A stretch of 64,000 nucleotides of DNA from Miscanthus floridulus. Its lineage: Eukaryota; Streptophyta; Magnoliopsida; Poales; Poaceae. Each line of letters starts with the position of its first letter. Position 1 is the first letter of the stretch. Under the pieces are notes generated by a model that worked only from the letters and a program-made list of their open reading frames with translations, ran no database searches and had not been told where the DNA came from. This document shows positions 56,302 to 64,000 of the stretch, piece after piece. The DNA is taken from positions 89,670,939-89,734,938 of the forward strand of contig NC_089587.1 in NCBI RefSeq assembly GCF_019320115.1. Direction: 5' to 3'. A program made the position numbers and the translations under genes.

Positions 56302-57639
56302 TGTGGTAGAACCGCCCGAAATAACACTCTTTTAGAGGCACTCGTCTTCCATTAGACACTAAGCACCCTAAAAGATAGCTACATCGGACAGTTTCGTTGA
56401 GCACACCCCACAGGAGAACTCGAATCAATCCACGTTTTACCTCTAGAATCCAATAATGAGTACAAGCTTACAATACTTAGTCCATTTCATATAACAAGAG
56501 TTCTTGGAAATTATTTATTACAATACCAGGGTTCAGAGTGTCATAATTAAACAGTGGAATGAAAATAAATATCTAGCAAAAATGATACAAGGATCCGTCT
56601 GTGCCCATCAAAAGAATCCTCCACACAAGAGCTACTCCTCAAGCTGCACCTACTAATAGGGTCCTGAGTATATAATGTACTCGTAAGACTTACCCGACTA
56701 GTGGAAATAGTTTCCCGACTCCAAGGGCTATGATAGGCAATATGTGTTTGTTGTTTTCTTTTTGTTTGCGAAAAGCATTACTAGAAGTATGTCCTTGAGA
56801 TCAAGTTCAATTAGGAGTCATGATTACTTCATTAGCTAACCATTCTAGGTAAGCATATGTTCTACTTTCAAGCAAGGGTTGAGCAATCAGAACCAAATTA
56901 CCATCTTTCATATTCCAGTTCTTACTACGGTGCTAGACCATAGCTAAGTCATACCGTCTCACGAAAATAGGTGATTCGCAAACCAATGTATCCTAGCTAG
57001 GTATCTCGAAAACACACGCCTCGCTTGTACCCCAGGCACAAATGAGACCTACCCACTCCACTCCTATCACTGGGGTCTAGGTCCCTGTCCAAACTTGGAC
57101 TTCCAAGCCCCCACACTTGAGACCCTGGTCTCAATATGGTGCTTAGACCTCCACCTTTCCTCTCCTCCAATCAGTAGGTCCGAAAAGAGCCAAACCCATG
57201 ACAAGAGCGTAACGAGCCTTCCTGCTTCCATAAACAAGTATGTGCTCAGGATAATAAGTCTATGACCAAACTTCCATCCACAGCAACGGACGGTCCTCAA
57301 TCATCACGGATAGGGAAAATAGTGTAACCAAGCCATGCCCCGTGGCCGCGGGACACAACTCATCACACCCACCAATACCCATACCATATCCCTAGCCTGG
57401 TCTTCATTTTCCTTTCATCATTTTTATCACAAGAGTAATTATAATAGTCACCTATTGTGAGTAACAGCAGGTTACTCACGCTACCGAAAACCTAAGCATA
57501 GCAGCTACTCGAACCTATACTAGTAGGACTCATACGCAGATATATCTATGCATGTGGTTTTCATAGAATTTCTATAACATAAATGCACATCACATATATA
57601 TATTTAGTGATTATAAAAAATAAGAGTTATGCACCAGAG

Positions 57640-57790
57640 ATTGCCTTGGACTAGGTGTGGTGTCAGTCGAGTCAGTCAGTGGCAGCTCCAGGACCTCCTC
57701 CTACATCAGAATCTCCTCCTCATACTCCTCAATGATCTCCTCGAACTCGGGCTCACCGGTGGTCACGATCTCTGCCAACTCATTCTCTAT
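57640..57790 (-). other. Acidic reading frame in the minus-strand LTR
   Basis: The minus strand reads ENELAEIVTTGEPEFEEIIE, EYEEEILM, TAG, EEVLELPLTDS and SPRQSL. It is the counterpart of 27865-28056 in element C, sharing EEYEEEILM and the same splice-acceptor-like GCATATAG before it. The TAG replaces the CAG of the element C 5' LTR. Confidence 0.45.
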
Positions 57791-57798
57791 ATGCATGC

Positions 57799-57814
57799 GA
57801 TGATGATGATGATG
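57799..57814. repeat. Short trinucleotide microsatellite
   Basis: GATGATGATGATGATG, five to six units, just upstream (minus sense) of the acidic frame. Confidence 0.8.
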
Positions 57815-58207
57815 CAACAATTCAGTATTTAGGCAACAACTCTTAAAATAAGAATACACATGTTAAGCTACTAAGCTAGCTCTAATGACTAAGATACAAA
57901 GCTAACTATCATCTTCATCAAGCAAGATCTTGAGTTCAACTAACAAGCACCTAGTTTCGCAATTCAATGGTATGCCTTTATTTTTATTAAAGATTTAATA
58001 TATATTTAAGCATAGAACATTTAACTACCTTAATGTTTACTATAGTCTAAGGCTACAAAAATTATAGTAAGCACATAATAATACAATGAAGCTACTATAA
58101 AAATTTCAAGATTAAAGCTATCACCAATTTACCACAAAAATTCCTACAATGATTAATTTTAATAATATGAAGAACTTTCAAATGATTTAATAGCTCCTAG
58201 TATCAAC

Positions 58208-58224
58208 ATATATATATATATATA
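58208..58224. repeat. AT microsatellite
   Basis: A TA dinucleotide run of eight units in the AT-rich part of the minus-strand LTR. Confidence 0.8.
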
Positions 58225-58683
58225 ACTAAATACACTAACAAATAGATCACAATTTTAGAAACTTAATAAAATTTGTTTCACAAATTTTAGACACCTACAT
58301 GATTTTATATTAATTACCAAAGATCAGCTCAGAAATTAAATTAGAAAATTATTTACTAATACAACACGACCGTGCCTGCGCACTCACTACGTGACACGGG
58401 ACCAGACCATATGTGTGAGCGGGGAGGCAAGTGGGGGCGGTCGCAACGCCATTAAGGCGAGGCGACGGAGCGAGCGTAGCCGAGACAGCCCACGTGCCCA
58501 CGGTGACAGAGCGAGCGGTAGCAGCGCAGCACAGCTTCGCGGTGGCATTGGTAGCAGGTGACGCGAGGAAGGGTAGCAGTTTGTGGATGCAATGATGAGG
58601 TGGTGGCATCGGTAGTGGAGTCATCGTGACACGGGGTGGGGCCGGTAGGAGCAGTAGCTCCACGCGACGGGGCCTAGCGGAGA

Positions 58684-60053
58684 TGTAAGGAAAATGGACC
58701 CTAGGCCCATTTACTTTGGATTTTGGTGTTTGATGACCAATACAACCAAGTTGGACTAATGAATTTGTAAGTGATTATTTTGTAGTTCAATAGGGTGCAA
58801 GACATCGCTTGGACGAAGTCGATGTGATGATCCGATGATCAACAACATAAGCAAGACCTTAGAAGCACAAGAGAGGACCCAAGATATCAAGCAAAGTCCA
58901 AGCATGAAGATAGAAACCAAGCCAGACGTAAGATCACAAAGAAACAAGCTCATAGAGGTGACCGGACGTTGGTAGCATAGTGACCGAATGCTCCGATCAA
59001 GAGGCTTGGCAGCAGCAGCGACTGGATGCTGAATGGCAAATCGATCAGACGTAGGATAGCAGCATCCAATCGAGTACGGAGAGGTTCTAGAGCGGCGAAA
59101 TTGCGATCGTACGCTGGCAGTGTTTGATCAGTTGATCGCGGCTCTAACGGTCAGGACGACCGGACGCATCTGATCAGGACGACCTGAGCGTTCGGTCAGT
59201 AGCAAAAAAGCGGGATTTCATCCCCAATGGCTACTTTCTCAGTGGGGCTTATAAATACAACCCCCAACCGGCCAAATGAGTAGAGTGGAGCTGAGGAAAT
59301 ATATTAAGGGTGTTGATACACTATTTTAGTGATCTCCACATGTATAGTGCTTAGTGATTCATTAGGTGATTAGCGTAGGTGCTTTGCGAAGTGCGTAGGT
59401 TGATTGGACCACCTCTTATGCGCTTGCTCTAGGTTTAGGCCTAGGGTTTAGTGAGATTTGCATACCTCTTACCACTCGGTGCTTGCGCGCATCATTGTTG
59501 TACATCGAAGGGGCTTATAGTCTTGTGAGATCACACCAACCGTGTTTATGGTGTGGCCGCCACCGTGTACCGGAGGGAACAAGGCCCACAACATTTTGGC
59601 TGAAAGCTTGATAGTAAAGACGGCGGGGAGCATCCAAGAGAGGCTTGTCGGAAGGCACGTCGAAGACCCACTTGCACGTGGGGAAGGCCCGAGGCTATCC
59701 ACGGAGTTACCCGACCGGGAGCTTGGCCCTTGTGAGGGATTCCTTGTGAGGGGCTCCAATGAGGACTAGGGGGAAGCTTGTGCGCTTCTCGATACCTCGG
59801 TAAAAATACCGGAGTCATCGATGGAAGTTTGCATATCTCTACCTTGCTCTTTAGCTTTCGCATTTACATTGATTGTATTACTCCTTTTGTGGTAGAGATA
59901 GCAACACACTAGCAAAACTATAGTTGCACATTTAGATAGTTTATCTTTGGCATAGGTTTTGCTAGGGTTACAAAAAGAGGCCATAGTTTAGAGTTAGCTT
60001 TTTAAAGTTGCCTAATTCAACCCCCCCTCTTAGGCAGTCATGGACATCTTTCA
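58684..60053 (+). mobile_element. Ty1/copia Sire/Maximus-like solo LTR
   Basis: The block starts TGTAAGGAAAATGGACCCTA and contains GTGTTTGATGACCAATACAA, a TATA box and, near its end, CCTAATTCAACCCCCCCTCT, the usual look of grass Sire/Maximus-type LTRs. The right edge (CA at 60053) is approximate. The left flank is GGAGA and no clear duplication is seen on the right. It splits the minus-strand LTR and contains no coding region; ORFs 59469-59863 have no family. Confidence 0.6.
59247..59256 (+). promoter_or_regulatory. TATA box of the Sire-like LTR
   Basis: GGCTTATAAATACAACCCCC is a good TATA context within the LTR. Confidence 0.6.
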
Positions 60054-60549
60054 TGGCGGTCAGGGCCACAGCCAGGCTAGAGGCAGCCATGGCCAGCCAT
60101 GCGCAATAGCACGCGCACGCGCGATCAGCACGGTGATGCCAAGCGCCCGAGCTTGGTGACTGTGTCCACCCTGGCGAGCCAGCCCGAGAACATGTTGTGC
60201 ACGCATTTTAAAGCACCCATAATAACTAAACGGTTGCTTTAGGAACCAAACTATCTTCACCATGCTCAAGATGGCATGTGAGGTTACCAACCCGAGCTAA
60301 AACACGACACCACCTAATAACTCGATTTCACAAAATAAATTGCCAAACATTGCATTGTCCTGTTGTTTATAAACTTAAAAATATTTTAAGTCTTTGAGCT
60401 GAACTTGATGTTGGCTAGCAATGTTATTTTTCCATGGCAAGTATTTCATTATCATCTACAAAGTTCATATTCCAAACTTTATTTAAGTGCTACATATATG
60501 TTCTATAGTGTTTTTGTTCAATAAAAATTAGTTTTAAACCCTACTTCAT

Positions 60550-63500
60550 TGTAACACCCTAAAATTTGCTTTTCTTCAGACTAGAGTTAAATTCATCTAA
60601 TTATATATTTTTGTGTACATTTAAACCTAGGGAAAATAATAATTTTTATTGAAATTAAAATTCATCATAAGTCTAGAAACATGTTTGTGCATTCATGCTG
60701 CTGCATATTATTTTTGTATTGTGTAGTTCGAAATCAAATTTCAAATTGATTTGAATTTGTACTCAAAATTGGTTTGGAACACTAGTTTAGAAAAAGAAAA
60801 AGGATTTTTCCTTCTCTCCCTTGAATATGGCCCAAGCAGCCCAGTTACAGCCCTGCTTTCCCCTCTCTCTTGGCTTTGGACCGAGTCGCAGCAGCGCTGG
60901 CCCATTCTACTCTCCCGCGTGGGCCTACAGCGCCCTGGCCTAGGCCGAAGCCACGCATGCGCTCATCCCTCTCTCCCTCAGTTCACTAATAGCCCGACCC
61001 CCTCATCTTGTTTTGTTGACATCCTAGGCCTACATGTCAGTGCCCTCTTCTACCTCTCGTCATCGACTCGGACAGCGAACCGAGCCAGAGTCCGTGCTGC
61101 CTCCAATGTCTACGCCCACATGGCGTGCTAACCCTGCTGCCCCGCCCTTAAATAGCACCCCCATTTTGCATCTACACGCCACCGCCTCTGCCCTAGCTCT
61201 ATGTCGCATGCATGCTCGCTTCGGATCTCATCGTCAAAGTAGAGCTCGCCCGCCGCCGTTGAAGCCCTTGCTCGCTGCCTTTCCGTCGCCTTGAGTCCAC
61301 TGCCGCATTTTGCACCAAGGTTTCAAAGCTCACGAGCCCTTGTTTCCTCTTTCCCTCACTCTCGTGTGCTCACTTTTCACCATCAAACTGTTACAGGAAG
61401 CCACTGTTCACCCCACTATGCCCTGCGCCGTCACCGAGCTGTCTCCGCCCAAGAGAAGTGTCTAGGTGAGTTCGTCGTTGACTGCTAGACCTCCCTGTGC
61501 CTTCCCGTGGAGAACCGAGGCATATACGTTGTTCCCTAGCTAACTCCAGTGAGGTATCAGCCGTCGACCATGGAGGACCACCATGCCGGATTTCTGTTCC
61601 GGCCGGCCAACCTTCCCAACTCGCCTCGACTGTCCATCCGTGGATCTACAGCTTAGATTAGAAGTTACCCCTTCATCTAATATTTTGCTAAAGAGTCCCT
61701 AAGCTTCTGCTAAATAGAGCCCATAGTCCATAGCGTATTTTTAGAATACATTTACTTATTTTGAAAACAGTAGTTTCCTTTGGTTTAGATCCAAAATACA
61801 TTTCCATCTATTTATAGTTTTGCCACTGGTTTCTATAAGCCATAACTTTCACGTTTTAGCTCTGATTTGATCCGTTCAACTTGCGCTAGGTTCATAATTC
61901 CATAATCTACGTGTTCATACTATTGTTAAGTATGTTTACAAGTTTTAAAATTCGAGGTTAGGTTTAATTTATTATTTTACTAAAGGAAATCTGGTATAAT
62001 TCATAACATCTTCGTTTTAGCTCTGATTTTTGTGATCTTCGCGTCTGTGTGCTCGTAGCATCGTGTAGAACAGTTTTAAAACCTTTTTAACTTCTATTTC
62101 TACTATTTGGTGTATTGTTCTAATTAGTTTATATTTGTTTGCTATGCTTGTGTGTATGGATGCCTATGTGGTGCTGCTTGATCTCGAGTAGACAGTGAGT
62201 TTTGTGTTGGTAGCTCTGTAGCAACTCTTTAAAGATCAAGACCAGCAACAATGCATTGAATTAAGACAACTATAATATGAGGCTCCTTGTTACCTATTCA
62301 CTTTAATGCAATCTCAATTCATATGCATATGTTAATGAACTGCTTGGAGTCTATTTACCTTGATACTGATTATCCTGTCCTTGATTTACATATGGGTTTT
62401 GCATGTGGGTAGTATGCTTAGTTTGCTCCAACTAATATTGATTAAAGAATACAATTAAAGATATATGCAACATGGTATTAAAAGATGTTTTTAGAAACAT
62501 GAAACCAAGGGAGCTAGAGCATTGGGCCTTTTCTTATGGTGCTCTAGGTTTCTCTCCATAAGGACTCATCTTTAAGTGGCAACCCAGGACCTACAGTACC
62601 ACCATGAGGACCACATGGCTCTGGTCTTAGTCTAGTACCTTGCTCTTTCTAGTTTGTAGCAGTCTACCAAAAGGGCAAGAGGGGCATACCATGCTGGGTG
62701 TGGGCCTCATCCCCAGGGTGTATACTATGCTGTGAGTATTAGTGCCATTTTTGGAGATGACTCCATAACACTTGTGAGATGGAATCCTTAGTGGCTGCTC
62801 CTTATTAGAACAACTAGGGAAAAGCTTCATAGTGTGCCCTGTCTGCTCGCCTTGGAAGTATTTTGGGAGTAATTAACCCTGGGCATATGGGCAACACGAC
62901 TCATGGTGAAAGTGTACAACCTCTATAGAGTGTAAAACTGGTATATCATCCATGCTCACTGACACGAGCAGCCTAGATCATTACTGAATAGTTGGTTACT
63001 CGGATGGTTTGGGTTATGATTAAAATTGATGATATCTCTAATTATTCATATTCGGGAGCCTAAGCATAACTTAGCAACTTATGATTAATAACAAAGTATG
63101 ACCAACTAAAAGTGCTTACCACAGGTTCAGCCATGTCAAGCCTTTTGAGCCTGCATCCCCTCATGTTAGACTGTCTCCAACAAGGAATCCTATATGGGCA
63201 CCCAAACCCAAAATGGGTAGCAAGAGACCCAAAATCAGCCTCCAATAGAGTACCTATATGGGAGACCTATTTTGGGTTGTCTGAGAGGCACAACCCAAAT
63301 ATCGGCATCCTCCCTCCTGGAAACCCATTTGTAGAAAGCATTCTCTTTTAGGTCTTGTTGTTAGAGAAGATGTCGAATAGGTATTGAACCTTTTGCCTAT
63401 AGCGCTACCCAAAGGACAAATGGGTCTTGTATTTTGGGTGTTGTTGTTGGAGATAGCCTTATGCTTGCTAAGCGGTAGAAGCTTACACTTGTTTTATTTC

Positions 63501-63804
63501 AATACTTTGGCAAAATCCCAGATGGGTACCAGATAGAGGTTCTTCAATGGAGTTTTCCAAGAGGTGTTAGGCTTGTGATCAACCAGTTGACAATTCCTAT
63601 GGTGTTGGAGACTTCGCCAAAAGAATAGAGTTATAGTATACACTGTAAAGTAAGACTATGTCTTTTGTAACAAACATTTATGCGCTATGTAATAAAGGCG
63701 TTGTCTTTGATATTACCTCTTCATTTGTAACCATATGTGTGATTTGAATTCCTGGGCACACATATGGTGTGTATCTGGTTTTGTCCTTAAAACTAGGTGC
63801 TACA
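60550..63804 (+). mobile_element. Plus-strand Tekay-like solo LTR (TSD TTCAT/TTGAT) nested in the minus-strand LTR
   Basis: Starts TGTAACACCCTAAAATTTGC and ends AACTAGGTGCTACA. The flanks are TTCAT (60545-60549) and TTGAT (63805-63809), one mismatch. About 3.25 kb including the Tourist-like MITE at 63169. It has the GC-rich block (60820-61650) seen in other Tekay-type LTRs but lacks the palindromic start. Small ORFs at 60751-61488 are in that block and have no family. Confidence 0.75.
63169..63458. mobile_element. Tourist-like MITE, copy 2 (TSD TTA)
   Basis: Ends GACTGTCTCCAAC and GTTGGAGATAGCC with TTA on both sides (63166-63168, 63459-63461). 290 bases. Better preserved than copy 1 at 51531-51796. 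It lies inside the solo LTR 60550-63804, the innermost layer on this side. Confidence 0.8.
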
Positions 63805-63975
63805 TTGATACATATGAGTTATGGAATAGCTTATCATTTAACATTTTTATTGATCATCTTAAGTTACAAAAATGTTATCTACACATTCCCTCACATGCAT
63901 TATCACATAAACATGATGTTCATGATATGATTTGGTAATTTGTTTAGGGCATAACACTAAGGGTGTTACATAAAG

Positions 63976-64000
63976 CTAGTCAGAACAAGTTCTTGTGGTA
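63976..64000 (-). pseudogene. CACTA ORF continuing beyond the solo LTR
   Basis: After the TAAAG duplication the minus strand reads PQELVLTS in the frame that continues, across the excised LTR, into the reading frame at 56301. Too short to judge alone; the duplication makes the link. Confidence 0.5.

Larger units (their letters stand above)
56302..63970 (-). mobile_element. Minus-strand Tekay-like solo LTR in the CACTA gene (TSD TAAAG), with nested insertions
   Basis: Read on the minus strand the LTR starts TGTAACACCCTTAGTGTTAT at 63970 and ends GGTTCTACCACA at 56302. It is flanked by TAAAG on both sides (56297-56301, 63971-63975). Its own sequence occupies 63805-63970, 60054-60549 and 56302-58683, about 3.05 kb. 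Landmarks match the element C LTR in reverse: the acidic frame (57640-57790), the hairpin (56666-56682), the segment ATGTTGTGCACGCATTTTAA near 60190. No internal region exists, so it is a solo LTR. Confidence 0.85.
53447..64000 (-). mobile_element. CACTA (En/Spm) transposon relic, minus orientation, running past the window
   Basis: The left (3') end carries a subterminal repeat array (53447-53950). Coding exons on the minus strand follow at 54130-56301, and the ORF resumes at 63976-64000 after a solo LTR. Proteins resemble the second CACTA ORF (central domain plus Ulp1-like protease); the TNPD-type transposase is not in the window. No clean CACTA terminus is found, only a TACTGTCG-like end near 53452. 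Confidence 0.7.

Noticed and set aside
56302..60549. A separate minus-strand retrotransposon with internal coding region
   Set aside because: No gag or pol is present between 56302 and 63970, and the TAAAG duplication lies directly outside the LTR ends, so it is a solo LTR with insertions.
1..64000. tRNA, rRNA, snoRNA or miRNA genes
   Set aside because: No cloverleaf with A and B boxes, no rRNA sequence and no clear long miRNA-type foldback outside MITEs was found by reading; primer binding sites account for tRNA-like matches.

Overview
ORGANISM. This is nuclear DNA from a large-genome grass. The evidence is Ty3/gypsy elements of the Tat/Retand and Tekay (chromovirus) lineages, grass Ty1/copia LTRs, a CACTA element with a Ulp1-like protease ORF, and grass MITE families. 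I infer an Andropogoneae-type genome (sorghum, sugarcane, Miscanthus), but the species cannot be proved from the window. I see no intact host gene. The window is a deeply nested repeat block. LAYOUT. (1) 1-3752 is the 3' part of an old Tat/Retand-like element (E), with an antisense ORF relic on the minus strand and a truncated 3' LTR. (2) 3855-50756 is a second Tat/Retand element (A), bounded by LTRs and a perfect 5-bp target duplication CCGTC. It carries a decayed gag-pol (5549-11490) and a long 3' spacer, with a 100-N assembly gap at 15275-15374. (3) Four pieces of DNA sit inside A: a Tekay-type solo LTR (11584-15170, TSD AGGGG), a captured fragment of the ribosomal protein uL2/RPL8 gene (about 15821-16009), a complete Tekay element B (18278-46871), and a Ty1/copia Angela/BARE-like solo LTR (48316-49277, TSD CTCGG/CTCGA). 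(4) Element B is itself split in gag by a complete Tekay element C (25140-38681, TSD TTCAC), so three full retrotransposons are stacked. (5) 50757-53440 is flanking DNA packed with at least six MITEs, three of one family lying side by side. (6) From about 53447 to the window end lies a minus-strand CACTA (En/Spm) relic. Its ORF is split by a minus-strand Tekay-like solo LTR (56302-63970, TSD TAAAG). That LTR is broken in turn by a copia Sire/Maximus-like LTR (58684-60053) and by another Tekay-like solo LTR (60550-63804, TSD TTCAT/TTGAT), which holds a Tourist-like MITE (63169-63458). HOW IT WORKS TOGETHER. No element looks autonomous. All gag-pol frames carry stops and frameshifts, and many stops are TAG or TGA at sites expected to read CAG or CGA, which is the decay expected of methylated cytosines. 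Order of events by nesting: A into the locus; then F, B and the Angela element into A; then C into B. Independently, a Tekay-like element entered the CACTA gene, recombined to a solo LTR, and received later insertions. The least expected features are the RPL8 fragment, an antisense ORF family with its own possible promoter, and shared structure inside the Tekay LTRs (palindromic 5' end, an acidic reading frame after a splice-acceptor-like site, a short conserved hairpin).
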